Shown here: positions 1 through 7,985 of the stretch, piece after piece
How the letters are laid out: each line of letters starts with the position of its first letter
How positions within the stretch are numbered: the first letter of the stretch is position 1
Assembly: GCA_038203955.1 (NCBI GenBank)
Contig: JBBRDK010000043.1
Coordinates: 1 to 29,197 of the forward strand
Length of the DNA: 29,197 nt
DNA from: JALYUA01 sp038203955
GTDB taxonomy: Bacteria; Acidobacteriota; Thermoanaerobaculia; UBA5066; Gp7-AA6
Reading direction: 5' to 3'
The notes under the pieces: generated by a model
What the model saw: only the letters and a program-made list of their open reading frames with translations
Database searches by the model: none
What the model was told of the DNA's origin: nothing
Translations under genes and position numbers: made by a program

Positions 1-147
1 TCTCAGGAACGACCGATGCGGTTCCAGGTCGGGTACCTCGTGGTGCCGCTCGGGCGCGCCTTCGACGCCGTGGCCTACTTCGATCGTGCGACCCCCGCCG
101 CGCGCGTTCCGACGAAGCCTGCGGGTGCGGCCCCCGAGCTACGATGA
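1..147 (+). CDS. C-terminal end of an unidentified protein (5'-truncated by window edge)
   Basis: Frame 1 is open from the first base to a TGA at 145-147, giving 48 residues. It has a short hydrophobic stretch (VGYLVVPLG) and ends in an Ala/Pro-rich tail (PTKPAGAAPELR). I do not recognise the family. It could be the last residues of a membrane or enzyme domain. The 154 bases after it hold no gene I can support before the DUF1801 gene at 302. Confidence 0.4.
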   Translation, partial: SQERPMRFQVGYLVVPLGRAFDAVAYFDRATPAARVPTKPAGAAPELR

Positions 148-301
148 AGGTCCGCGGATCGGATCGATCCCCCCTCGGAGCCGTTGGGCGCGAGTCCCCG
201 GAGAGTGGTTAAATCCACCCCTCCGAAAGGCGTTCATCGAGGAACGTCGGTTCGATTGAAACGTCGGGCAGCCCGGGCGCCGCCTGACACCGCGGAGTCC
301 C

Positions 302-862
302 ATGAGCTCAGACCGGATCGCTTCTGCAACTTCTGCCGAAGCTGAGAAGCAGCTCGAGGGATTCCTCTCGAAATTCACCGCGGCTCACCAGAAATTGATT
401 CGCGCCGTGCGCAAAGTCCTGCGCAAGCGGTTCCCGGCCGCGGACGAGCTCGTGTACGACAACTACAATTTCTTCGTCATCGGATACGGTCCGGCAGAGC
501 GGCCTTCCGAGGCCATCCTTTCGATCGCTGCCGCGGCAAACGGCGTAGGCCTGTGCTTCATCCGCGGCGCGACCCTTCCAGATCCCAGGAAAGTGCTGCA
601 CGGCTCGGGGAAACAGACGCGGTTTCTCCGAGTGCCGTCCGTGGACGTGCTGGAGCGTCCTGAGGTTAAGGCGCTCATGACGGCCGCCGCTGATCTCTCC
701 CGGGTCCCGCTGCGCTCGGGCCGCCGCGGCCGGCTCGTCATTCGTTCGATCTCGGCCAGGCAGAGGCCCCGCCGCGCGCCGGCAAAGCGGAGCTCTGGAA
801 CGTCAGAAGATCGTAAGAAGCCGGCATCCGACGGTACGGGCATCCGGCGGAGCCGAGTGTGA
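302..862 (+). CDS. DUF1801 (YdhG-like) domain protein with basic C-terminal tail
   Basis: 186 aa. Residues about 15-140 carry the DUF1801 pattern: a helical N-terminus (FLSKFTAAHQKLIRAVRKVL), then the ELVYDNYNFFVIGYGP segment, then a strand-rich part with GVGLCFIRGATLPDP and a GSGKQTRFLRV motif. The family is small, cytosolic and of unsettled biochemical role; some members are annotated as iron chaperones. Residues about 140-186 form an Arg/Lys/Ser-rich low-complexity tail that looks disordered. The gene overlaps the following oxidase start by 4 nt (GTGTGA), so the two are probably co-translated. A second, shorter DUF1801 gene lies at 5122-5499. Confidence 0.75.
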   Translation: MSSDRIASATSAEAEKQLEGFLSKFTAAHQKLIRAVRKVLRKRFPAADELVYDNYNFFVIGYGPAERPSEAILSIAAAANGVGLCFIRGATLPDPRKVLHGSGKQTRFLRVPSVDVLERPEVKALMTAAADLSRVPLRSGRRGRLVIRSISARQRPRRAPAKRSSGTSEDRKKPASDGTGIRRSRV

Positions 863-2385
863 CGCGACAAGGGCCAGACGGCACGCGGGACGAATCCGTC
901 AGAATCGGTCCCGACGATCCGCGGTATCTCACGGTCGTCGATAAGCAATTCAACAAGCGGTTCAAGGCGAGCCCCGACTACGTCCGGCTGGTCCGCTCGA
1001 CGGATGACGTGATCTCCGCCGTCGAGGAGGCGGTGCAGGAAGGACGGCGTCTCGCCGTGACCGGCGGCGGGCACTGCCTCGAAGGATTCGTATCGGATCG
1101 CGACGTGCGGGTGATCATCGATATCTCGCCCATGAAACGCGTCTCCTACGACGCGGAAAGGCGCGCCGTGGCTGTTGAGGCCGGCGCCACGGTGGGCGAG
1201 ACGTTCCAGGCGTTGTTCGAGACCTGGGGGACGGTGATACCGCTCGGCGAGTATCCGGAGATCGGCATGGGCGGGCATGTGGCCGGCGGCGCCTTTGGAT
1301 TTCTCTGCCGCCAGCTCAGGCTCGCGGCGGATTATCTGTATGCGGTCGAGCTGGTTACCGTGGACGAGGGCGGATGCGCGAGCCGCGTGGTGGCGACCCG
1401 GGAGACGTCGGATCCCAATAACGATCTCTGGTGGGCGCATACGGGCGGCGGCGCCGGCAACTTCGGCATCGTCACCCAATACTGGTTCCGGTCGCCCGGC
1501 GCCTCCGATGACGATCCCGCCGCGCTGCTGCCGGGCGCACCGGAGTCGATCACGACCTTCAAGGCGGAATGGACCTGAAACGACGTCGATCAGCCGGCCT
1601 TCCTCCGGCTTCTCCAGAACCACGGGACGTGGTCCGAGAACAACAGCGGCGCCGAGTCACCGAACGCCTCTCTCTGGGCGCTCTTCGAGATCCACCGCAA
1701 GCAGTTCGGGAAGATCGTCATCCGCGGTGTGAGCACGGCCGGCGCCTCCGCCGCGCGCCAGATCGACGATCACCTGGCGGCTGTGGGCGAGGGCGTCGGC
1801 GGTCCGAACGGCCGGGAAGTGACGCGGATGTCCTGGCTCGAATTCGCCCTGAATCCGTTTCCCGATCTGTTCGCTGCGCCACCGGGCGGGGTCAGCGCGA
1901 AGGTGAAGGACGCGTTGGTCAAGAAGCGTTTCACCGATCGTCAGATCGGCGTGGCGTACGACCATCTGACGCGCACCGACTACGACGTCATGGGCGGAAT
2001 GTTCGGGCTCGCAACCTATGGAGGGCGGGTCAACACCGTCCCGTCCGGCGCGACGGCCTCCGCGCAACGCGGTTCCATTCTCGACATCGCATGCACGACG
2101 GGCTGGCTGGATCCGCGGGAAGAGGCCAGGAATCTGACATGGGTTCGTTCGCTCTATCGGGAGCTGTTTGCGGAGACCGGCGGCGTCCCGGTTCCGGGCG
2201 AGCGTTACGATGGCGCATTCATCAACCATCCGGACACCGACCTCGCGGACCCGGCCTGGAATACCTCGGGAGTGCCGTGGCACACGCTCTATTACAGGGC
2301 GGGGTATCCGCGCCTGCAGCGGGCCAAGGCGCGGTGGGACCCGCGGAATGTGTTCCGGCATGCGCTGTCGATTCGCGGCGAATGA
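859..2385 (+). pseudogene. FAD-binding (berberine-bridge-type) oxidoreductase interrupted by in-frame TGA
   Basis: One frame encodes a protein of about 508 codons if the TGA at 1576-1578 (codon 240) is read through. The N-terminal part (codons 1-239) is a PCMH-type FAD-binding domain: RRLAVTGGGHC with H72, a likely flavin-attachment His, and PEIGMGGHVAGGAFGFL. The C-terminal part ends with the BBE-domain signature RWDPRNVFRHALSI. The family oxidises alcohols, sugars or alkaloid-like substrates using FAD and O2. Around the stop, the sequence EWT-stop-NDVDQPAFLRLLQNHG fits the family's W-x-W pattern, so TGG (Trp) is the likely ancestral codon. No convincing SECIS follows: a hairpin at 1592-1610 lacks a GGU loop. 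I read it as a nonsense mutation or sequence error. The GTG start at 859 overlaps the upstream stop. Confidence 0.75.
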
Positions 2386-2654
2386 ATGGGGGAGCCGGCT
2401 TCGGCCCGCCGCCTCCGTATCCATCATGTTCGTTTTCTGGTTAGCTCCGATCGCGCCGGCGAGAATCCGCGCTCTCGAGAGCGGCGGGGGGATGAGCCGG
2501 AGGCGGTGAACGTATGCCGGATCCAAGGGCCTTCCGGGATTGGGGGCGCGAGTCTCCCGCAGACCTCGCCCGGCGGCCGCATCGTCCTGGCGGCCCTGGC
2601 GGTGGGAGCGTCTGAAATCCCGTTTCCGTCGGCGCCGTGTCGTGAGATGGCCGC

Positions 2655-2989
2655 GTGACGGAAGAGCGAGATCGGGCGCCGGCGGCGATAGAGCGCGGCG
2701 CGGTCGTGAGCGGCGGGCTTGCCCTCGTTCTGGGCGCGCTGGCGTTTCTGGGCGTCTTCGGATACCTCGCCGGGGCATCGCCACCGGAGTCCTTGGACTG
2801 ATCGGCGTGTGGCGCAATGTGACGCCCTCGGTCGCCCTCATCGCAGCCGCGAACAACTACCTGCTCCCTCTCTGGATGCTGGGCTTCGGGGGATGGCTCC
2901 TCTCCGTCGGCCGTGCGCGAAAGGCCGGCAACGCCGCCTCGACCGCCCGGCCGGAGCTCGCCGCTCGCTCCCGCTCGATTTCTGATTGA
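2655..2989 (+). pseudogene. Small two-helix membrane protein, apparently frameshifted
   Basis: From GTG 2655, frame 3 gives a basic/acidic start and then a hydrophobic helix (GGLALVLGALAFLGVFGYLAG) before a TGA at 2799. From about 2774 another frame continues with what looks like the rest of the protein (GVLGLIGVWRNVTPS, then ANNYLLPLWMLGFGGWLL) to a TGA at 2987-2989. A single base missing near the GGGG run at 2772-2775 would join them into about 112 residues with two or three membrane helices. I do not know the family. The 269 bases upstream (2386-2654) contain an open frame with no recognisable protein features. The join is inferred from hydrophobicity and continuity only. Confidence 0.4.
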
Positions 2990-3017
2990 ATTCGGGACGG
3001 CGGATCAAGGAGAGGCG

Positions 3018-3542
3018 ATGGAGTTCGACCTCGAAGAAAGTATGGCGATCCTGGAGCGCACGCCGGGCACGCTGCGCGCGATGCTGGCCGGGCTCTCCCC
3101 GGCGTGGATCGACGCGAACGAAGGACCGGACACGTGGAGTCCTTACGTGGTCGTGGGTCACCTCCTCCACGGCGAGCGCGCGGGTTGGATCCCGCGCGCC
3201 CGGCTGATCGTCGCGCAGGGCGAAAACCGGCGCTTCGCGCCGTTTGACCGGCTCGCCCAGTTTCGCGAGAGCCAGGGAAAGACTCTCGGCGAGCTGCTCG
3301 ATGAATTTGACCGATGGCGCGCGGACAACCTGGCCACGCTCGCTGGGTGGCGGTTGACGGAGCCCCAGCTCGCGCTCGAGGGCGAGCATCCGGAGTTTGG
3401 CGCCGTCTCCCTCCGGCAACTGCTGTCCACGTGGGTCGCACACGATCTCTCGCACCTGGCGCAGGCGGCTCGAGTGATGGCGAAGCAATACCGCGAGGCC
3501 GTCGGTCCGTGGCGCGCGTATCTGCCACTGCTGGATCGTTGA
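3018..3542 (+). CDS. DinB family protein
   Basis: 174 aa. The start at ATG 3018 is chosen because AAGGAGAGG sits just upstream and the DinB fold begins here (MEFDLEESMAILERTPGTL); the frame is open further upstream without family similarity. DinB proteins are four-helix bundles with a metal-binding His triad, here plausibly H48 (VVVGHLLHGE), H142 and H146 (VAHDLSHLAQ). Members are metal-dependent enzymes, some of them thiol transferases acting on small thiols, and many are stress- or damage-induced; the substrate cannot be read here. The downstream methyltransferase GTG lies 8 nt after the stop, so the two are likely co-transcribed. This is one of four DinB-superfamily genes in the window. 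Confidence 0.85.
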   Translation: MEFDLEESMAILERTPGTLRAMLAGLSPAWIDANEGPDTWSPYVVVGHLLHGERAGWIPRARLIVAQGENRRFAPFDRLAQFRESQGKTLGELLDEFDRWRADNLATLAGWRLTEPQLALEGEHPEFGAVSLRQLLSTWVAHDLSHLAQAARVMAKQYREAVGPWRAYLPLLDR

Positions 3543-3550
3543 GACTTCGC

Positions 3551-4360
3551 GTGACCGGCCGCGCCGAGCTCTTTTACAGCACCTACCGGCACTTCACCGA
3601 TCCCGTGTCGGAGGCCGTCCGGAAAGAGACGTTCGGCGCGGACATCGGGCAGAACAGCTGGTTGACTGTCGACGAATACGAGCGCCTCCTCCCGTGGCTC
3701 GATCTTTCCGAGAGCGATCACGTCCTCGAGGTCGCGAGCGGGTCCGGTGGCCCGGCCCTCTACGTGGCGCATACGAGTGGCTGCCGCGTGACGGGAGTCG
3801 ACGCCAACGAGAGCGCGGTGGCCGTCGCCTCTCAGGCTGCCGCGGCGGCCCGCGCTTCCGAGCGCGTTCGATTCCAGGTGGCGGACGCCAACTCCGAGCT
3901 GCCGTTTGCGGACGAGTCTTTCGAAGCGCTTCTCTGTATCGACGCCATGAATCATTTCCCGCAGCGGCTCGACGTGTTCCGTGAATGGCGCCGCGTTCTT
4001 CGCCCGGGCCGCCGCGCTCTGTTTACCGACCCCGTCGTGATCACCGGCCCGGTGACCAGCGACGAGCTGGCCCGGCGAAGCTCCATCGGGTTGTTTCTCT
4101 TCGTGCCGCCGGGAGTCAATGAGCGGCTCATCGAGCAGGCGGGCCTTCGACTCGTCCGACAGGAGGATGTCACGGAGAACGCCGCTCTCGTCGCCGGCCG
4201 GTGGCGTCGCGCAGGACAGGCCCATGAGAAAGATATGCGTCGTATCGAGGGCGGCGAGCGCTTCGAGGGGTTGCAGGTCTTCTTCGAGGCCGTCCATTGC
4301 CTCACGGGTGAAAAACGGCTGTCTCGGATGGCCTACGTCGTGGAGAAACCCGCGGTCTGA
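3551..4360 (+). CDS. Class I SAM-dependent methyltransferase
   Basis: 269 aa from GTG 3551. The Rossmann-type motif I is VLEVASGSGGPALYVA (residues about 58-73). An acidic strand-2 end (VTGVDANE) follows for the SAM ribose, then VADANSELPFADESFEALLCIDAMNHF (quoted: ADANSELPFADESF and CIDAMNHF), the motif II-IV region, and the post-motif RVLRPGRRALFTDP. The layout matches Methyltransf_11/25 small-molecule methyltransferases. The N-terminal 50 residues (FYSTYRHFTDPVSEAVRKE) form a cap that probably recognises the substrate, which is unknown. The open frame reaches back into the DinB gene, but GTG 3551 avoids the overlap and is the sensible start. Confidence 0.85.
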   Translation: MTGRAELFYSTYRHFTDPVSEAVRKETFGADIGQNSWLTVDEYERLLPWLDLSESDHVLEVASGSGGPALYVAHTSGCRVTGVDANESAVAVASQAAAAARASERVRFQVADANSELPFADESFEALLCIDAMNHFPQRLDVFREWRRVLRPGRRALFTDPVVITGPVTSDELARRSSIGLFLFVPPGVNERLIEQAGLRLVRQEDVTENAALVAGRWRRAGQAHEKDMRRIEGGERFEGLQVFFEAVHCLTGEKRLSRMAYVVEKPAV

Positions 4361-4398
4361 GAAAGGCCGGAGCCGGCGCGCCGGCAGAGAGGTCATCG

Positions 4399-5100
4399 AT
4401 GCTGGATCGAATCCGCGACGGACGCACGGATTTGATTTTCGACTACGTCGCGGCCGGGCATCCCGCCCGGTCCACGGACACGGACGGAGTGTCTCTCCTC
4501 CACTGGTGCGCCTACTACGGCGACGTGAGCGCCATTCGCTTCCTGCTTGCCGGCGGAGAATCCCTGGAGTCGCTCGGGGACGATCGAGGCTTGAACGGCG
4601 CGGCGTTTCATGGCCACTGGAGGCTCTGCGAGTTCCTCCTCGAGAACGGCGCCGACGTAAACCGTCCTTTGCCCGATACGGGCGAGACTCCTCTCCACGC
4701 GGCGCTCTGTAAGGCCGATCCGGCCGGGCAGGAACACGTCGTCCGAGTCCTGCTCGCGCACGGCGCCGACCCCGGTCGCGTCACCGCGGCAGGGGCCGAA
4801 ACGGGCTCCTTCATGCGGGATTGCCGGACCAAAGCCGAGACGGCGCTCCATCGAGCCGCGGCCTTCGGAAGCGAAGAGACCGTGCAACGCCTTCTCGACG
4901 CCGGCGCGGCCATCGACGCAAAAGACATGAATGGAGATTCGCCCCTGACCTGGGCGAGCTGGCACCTTCGACCGGACTCCATCCTCAGGAAGCTGTGCTA
5001 TGGAAACTTTTCTATCCGGGCAGACCGGCGCTCGATGGAGTCGAACCTGATCGGGACGCCGCATCTCGAGGACACCGGCGCGGCGGCGCGCCGTACGTAG
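4399..5100 (+). CDS. Ankyrin-repeat protein
   Basis: 233 aa with about four to five ankyrin repeats, recognisable by LLHWCAYYGDVSAIRFLLAGG (about residues 33-53, in pieces LLHWCAYYGD and IRFLLAGG), CEFLLENGADVNRP (77-90), TPLHAAL...VRVLLAHGADP, TALHRAAAFGSEETVQRLLDAGA and SPLTWASW. There is no signal peptide, so it is predicted to be cytosolic, and it has no enzymatic domain. Ankyrin proteins mediate protein-protein contacts; the partner is unknown. A DUF1801 gene follows after 21 nt and may be in the same operon. A second, unrelated-length ankyrin gene lies at 27121-27789. Confidence 0.85.
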   Translation: MLDRIRDGRTDLIFDYVAAGHPARSTDTDGVSLLHWCAYYGDVSAIRFLLAGGESLESLGDDRGLNGAAFHGHWRLCEFLLENGADVNRPLPDTGETPLHAALCKADPAGQEHVVRVLLAHGADPGRVTAAGAETGSFMRDCRTKAETALHRAAAFGSEETVQRLLDAGAAIDAKDMNGDSPLTWASWHLRPDSILRKLCYGNFSIRADRRSMESNLIGTPHLEDTGAAARRT

Positions 5101-5121
5101 TTTCCAAGAGGAGGCAGTCGC

Positions 5122-5499
5122 ATGGCAGGCAAACCGCGGACCATCGACGAGTACCTGGCGCCTTTGAGCGGCGAGAAAAGGGCCGCGCTCGAGAAGCTTC
5201 GGAGCGCGATCCGGTCCGCGGCTCCCCGGGCGCAAGAGTGCATCAGCTACGGGATCCCGGCCTTCCGCCTCGGCGGGAGACTGTTCGTGGCCTTTGGAGC
5301 GGCGTCGAAGCACTGCGCCTTTTATCCCGGCGCCGCGCCATTGAAATCGTTCGAGACGGAGCTCGGCGCTTACGACACCAGCAAGGGCACCATCCGCTTT
5401 CCACCCGGCCGCCCGTTGCCGGCCGCCTTGGTGAAGAAGCTCGTGAAGGCGCGCATCGCGGAGCACACCGCGCCGCGGCCTTCGAAGAAGAAATCGTGA
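5122..5499 (+). CDS. DUF1801 (YdhG-like) small protein
   Basis: 125 aa with a good ribosome binding site (AAGAGGAGG) 10 nt before the ATG. The family pattern is clear: TIDEYLAPLSGEKRAALEKL, then ECISYGIPAFRLGGRLFVAF, a CAFYPG turn, and a C-terminal TIRFPPGRPLPAALVKKLVKAR. The full domain spans residues 5-112, with a Lys-rich tail after it. Members are small cytosolic proteins sometimes annotated as an intracellular iron chaperone (frataxin-like fold) but without a settled role. Its Cys/Tyr/Pro-rich centre (SYGIPAF) is the most conserved piece. Confidence 0.85.
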   Translation: MAGKPRTIDEYLAPLSGEKRAALEKLRSAIRSAAPRAQECISYGIPAFRLGGRLFVAFGAASKHCAFYPGAAPLKSFETELGAYDTSKGTIRFPPGRPLPAALVKKLVKARIAEHTAPRPSKKKS

Positions 5500-5530
5500 G
5501 CCTGCACGCGCCTCTAGTGGGAGATTTCCA

Positions 5531-6112
5531 ATGACGCTTCCTGACGACGCCGCGCTCCTTCTCGTCGACGTCCAACTCGGGATGGATGATCCGCGCTGGG
5601 GCAAACGCAACAACCCGGACGCGGAGCGCAACATCGCCTCGCTGCTGGCAGCCTGGCGGCAGCGCCGCCGCCCGGTCGTTCACGTGCAGCACATGTCGAT
5701 AGAGCCCGACTCGCCCCTGCGGCCTGAGCGGCCGGGAAACGCGTTCAAGCCGGAAGCCGTCCCGCAACCCGGGGAACCGGTGTTCCAGAAGACGGTGAAC
5801 AGCGCTTTCATCGGGACGGACCTCGAAACGCACCTCAAGTCTCGTCGGATCGACACCGTCGTCATCGCCGGCATCACCACCGACCATTGCGTGTCGACGA
5901 CCGCGCGGATGGCGGCCAATCTCGGGTTCACGGCGATCGTCGTATCGGACGGCACCGCCACGTTCGAGCGGACGGGCCCGGACGGCGATCACCACAGCGC
6001 CGACGAGATGCATCGGTTCGCGCTCGCGAGCCTCCACGGCGAGTTCGCCACCATTCGCCGGGCCGATGAGGTACTGGCGGATATCGGTTCGTCCGGCGAC
6101 GGTGCCGTCTAG
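5531..6112 (+). CDS. Isochorismatase-family cysteine hydrolase
   Basis: 193 aa. The catalytic triad of the family is visible: Asp13 in LLLVDVQ, Lys87 in PVFQKTVNSAF and Cys120 in GITTDHCVSTTARMAANLGF (TDHC preceded by the usual cis-peptide Ile-Thr). The family covers nicotinamidases, isochorismatases and N-carbamoyl amidases. The substrate cannot be assigned because there are no biosynthetic neighbours. The start ATG 5531 lies 31 nt after the preceding stop with a weak GGGAG site. The C-terminal 30 residues (EFATIRRADEVLADI) fit the usual final strand and helix, so it looks complete. Confidence 0.88.
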   Translation: MTLPDDAALLLVDVQLGMDDPRWGKRNNPDAERNIASLLAAWRQRRRPVVHVQHMSIEPDSPLRPERPGNAFKPEAVPQPGEPVFQKTVNSAFIGTDLETHLKSRRIDTVVIAGITTDHCVSTTARMAANLGFTAIVVSDGTATFERTGPDGDHHSADEMHRFALASLHGEFATIRRADEVLADIGSSGDGAV

Positions 6113-6184
6113 AGGGGCGTCCTGCCTGGTGGACGTGCCGAAAGCCGACGTGGAAACACGGGTCGATTTCGTTCCCGGGCGGCG

Positions 6185-6757
6185 ATGACGGCCTCCGTCT
6201 TCGTCGGCGCGAGCGTCGACGGCTTTATCGCGCGGCGCAACGGCGATCTGGACTGGCTTCCGGAGGGCGGCGGCGAGCCGCATGGCTACGAAGAATTCCT
6301 GGCGAGCGTCGACGCCCTGGTCATCGGCCGCAATACCTACGAAAAGGTTCTGACTCTCGGGCCCTGGCACTACGGCCGCAAGCGGGTCGTGGTCCTGAGT
6401 CACCGTCCCGTCGATTTCTCCGCGGCTCACGGGGCGGTCGTCGAACAGATGGCCGGTCCCCCGGCTGAGATCGTCGCCCGGCTCGCCGAGAGCGGCGCCC
6501 ATCATCTGTACGTCGACGGAGGGATCACGATTCAGGAGTTCCTGCGCGCGGGGCTCATTCAACGCCTCATCATCACCCGCGTTCCGGTGCTCCTCGGGGA
6601 CGGCATCTCCCTCTTCGGCGCGCTGCCGGCCGACGTCCGGCTCCGCCACGTCGCGACGCGGCACTATCCGAGCGGACTCGTTCAGACCGAGTACGAGATC
6701 TCCGGCGGAGGGACCTGGCGCCAGGAGCCGATGCCGGAAAGGGGGCGAGACCGGTGA
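6185..6757 (+). CDS. Dihydrofolate-reductase-like (RibD C-terminal domain) protein
   Basis: 190 aa. The N-terminal strand and glycine turn (VFVGASVDGFIARRNGDLDWL), the middle GRNTYEKVLTLGPW motif and the late YVDGGITIQEFL followed by LIITRVPVLLGDGISLF are diagnostic of the YyaP/YwjB-type RibD_C family, a DHFR fold that binds NADPH. Natural substrates of these stand-alone reductases are mostly unknown. The stop overlaps the GTG of the next gene by 4 nt, so the pair is translationally coupled. A paralogue of the same length lies at 24070-24642. Confidence 0.88.
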   Translation: MTASVFVGASVDGFIARRNGDLDWLPEGGGEPHGYEEFLASVDALVIGRNTYEKVLTLGPWHYGRKRVVVLSHRPVDFSAAHGAVVEQMAGPPAEIVARLAESGAHHLYVDGGITIQEFLRAGLIQRLIITRVPVLLGDGISLFGALPADVRLRHVATRHYPSGLVQTEYEISGGGTWRQEPMPERGRDR

Positions 6758-7167
6758 CGGAACGGACGATCGACGCGTTTTTCTATGGCCTCTTCATGGA
6801 CGTGGATCTCCTGCGCGAAAAGGGCGCGACGCCCGTCAATCCGCGTCCGGCGTCTGTCGAAGACTTCGCGCTTCGCATCGGGGAGCGCGCCACTCTGCTT
6901 CCCTCTTCGGGAGACCGCGCCTTCGGGATGCTGATCTCGCTGACCCATCGCGATCTCTCGCGGCTTTACGCCGGTCCCGGCCTGGAACAGTACCGTCCCG
7001 AAGCCGTCGTCGTCAGGACCATGGACGGCGAATCTCTGCCGGCGCTCTGTTACAACCTGCCGGACCCGCCGCTTCCGCAGGAGCGCAATCCGGAGTACGC
7101 CGCGCGCCTGCAAGCCCTTCTGCGCCGATTGAAGTTTCCGTCCGAGTATTGCGACTCCGTATCCTGA
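6754..7167 (+). CDS. Gamma-glutamylcyclotransferase-like (AIG2-fold) protein
   Basis: 137 aa from GTG 6754. The N-terminal FFYGLFMDVDLL corresponds to the YGxL substrate-loop motif of the GGCT/AIG2 fold. It is followed by DFALRIGERATLLPSSGDRAFGM and ISLTHRDLSRLYAGPGLEQYRPE (quoted: FALRIGERATLLPSS and LSRLYAGPGLEQYRPE), the usual second half around the barrel. The catalytic Glu of true GGCTs cannot be placed confidently, so the enzymatic role is open. It is coupled to the DHFR-like gene by a start/stop overlap. Confidence 0.65.
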   Translation: MTERTIDAFFYGLFMDVDLLREKGATPVNPRPASVEDFALRIGERATLLPSSGDRAFGMLISLTHRDLSRLYAGPGLEQYRPEAVVVRTMDGESLPALCYNLPDPPLPQERNPEYAARLQALLRRLKFPSEYCDSVS

Positions 7168-7198
7168 CGGGCGGGACTTGTGACCGACCGGGGAGGGG

Positions 7199-7471
7199 AT
7201 GATGGACGAGGACCTGGATGTGATGCCGCGCGATCGGCTCGTCGCGGAGGTCAGGACGTTGCGGGAAGGCATTCGAAAGCACCGCGACAGCACGCTGCAG
7301 AACCTCTGCTGGCATCACCCGGCGCTCTGGGGACTCCTCCCGGAGAAGACAGATCCCGTCCCGACGGTCCCGGAGTGGCCGCAGTTCCTGCAGGGGTGCG
7401 TGAAGTACCGTCAGTCCCTGGATGAGCAGGCTCCCGAGGCCCCGCGCAGCACCGGGAAATACGGGGAGTGA
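7199..7471 (+). CDS. Small conserved protein of unknown function
   Basis: 90 aa preceded by a strong GGGGAGGGG site. The protein is charged and helical at the start (PRDRLVAEVRTLREGIRKHRD) and then has a tryptophan-rich centre (LCWHHPALWGLLPEKTD and VPEWPQFLQGCVKYRQSLDEQ). This arrangement recalls small conserved proteins seen beside DinB and DUF1801 genes in other soil bacteria, but no function is known to me. The conserved Cys, His-His and Trp residues would suit a metal or ligand site; that is speculation. Confidence 0.65.
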   Translation: MMDEDLDVMPRDRLVAEVRTLREGIRKHRDSTLQNLCWHHPALWGLLPEKTDPVPTVPEWPQFLQGCVKYRQSLDEQAPEAPRSTGKYGE

Positions 7472-7520
7472 GCGTCCGCAAGCGTCGCGGGGCTCCAACG
7501 AAACGCAACAGGAGGAATCC

Positions 7521-7985
7521 ATGCGGATTTTCAGGGCGGCAGCGGTCTTGAGTCTCGGAGTCCTCGCCGTCGCGTGCGCGACCGCGAGGAATGCAGATCC
7601 GGGCAGCGAAGCGCTTCTCGAGGTCGACCGCGCGTGGGCGGCGGCGGCGGCGGAAGGGAAGGACCTCGAGCGCATCCTCTCGTTCTGGAGCGAAGACGCG
7701 GCGGTTTTTCCGCCGGGTGCGCCGGTGGTGCAGGGAAAGCCGGCGATTCGGGCCTTCGTCCAGCAGAGCCTTTCGACGCCGGGGTTTCACATCGGCTGGC
7801 GCTCCGACAAGGCGTCGCTGAGCGCCGACGGGACGATGGGATGGACGACCGGCACGAATGCTCTCACCGTCCCGGGCCCCGACGGCAAGGTCATGACGAT
7901 CGCGGGCCGCAGCGTCTCGGTCTGGCGCCGCCCTCCCGGTGGAGAATGGAAGTGTGTCGTCGACATCTGGAACTCGGGGCCGTAG
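7521..7985 (+). CDS. SnoaL-like/DUF4440 (NTF2-fold) probable lipoprotein
   Basis: 154 aa; ATG 7521 has AGGAGGAA upstream, so longer upstream openings are ignored. Residues 1-19 form a signal sequence ending LAVAC, an imperfect lipobox, so the mature protein may be membrane-anchored. Residues about 28-150 match the NTF2 fold: EVDRAWAAAAAEGKDLERILSF, WSEDAAVFPPGAPVVQGKPA, IRAFVQQSL and a C-terminal GEWKCVVDIWNS strand. The fold can bind small hydrophobic molecules or serve as an isomerase, but no catalytic residues can be assigned. The CPBP gene frame begins inside its 3' end. Confidence 0.82.
   Translation: MRIFRAAAVLSLGVLAVACATARNADPGSEALLEVDRAWAAAAAEGKDLERILSFWSEDAAVFPPGAPVVQGKPAIRAFVQQSLSTPGFHIGWRSDKASLSADGTMGWTTGTNALTVPGPDGKVMTIAGRSVSVWRRPPGGEWKCVVDIWNSGP

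Noticed and set aside
243..267. tRNA-like GGTTCGATT motif upstream of the first DUF1801 gene
   Set aside because: The flanking bases do not form a T-stem or acceptor stem; only a short direct repeat AACGTCGG is present.
1592..1610. Hairpin after the oxidase UGA as a SECIS
   Set aside because: Stem is good, but the loop CCUUCCU lacks the G at the first loop positions and the GGU motif; Trp is expected at the codon.
463..1623. 386-codon minus-strand open frame opposite DUF1801 and the FAD oxidase
   Set aside because: No recognisable motifs; both plus-strand genes are clear families.
2386..2658. 90-codon frame after the FAD oxidase
   Set aside because: Starts directly after the previous stop, with no ribosome binding site and no protein-like pattern.
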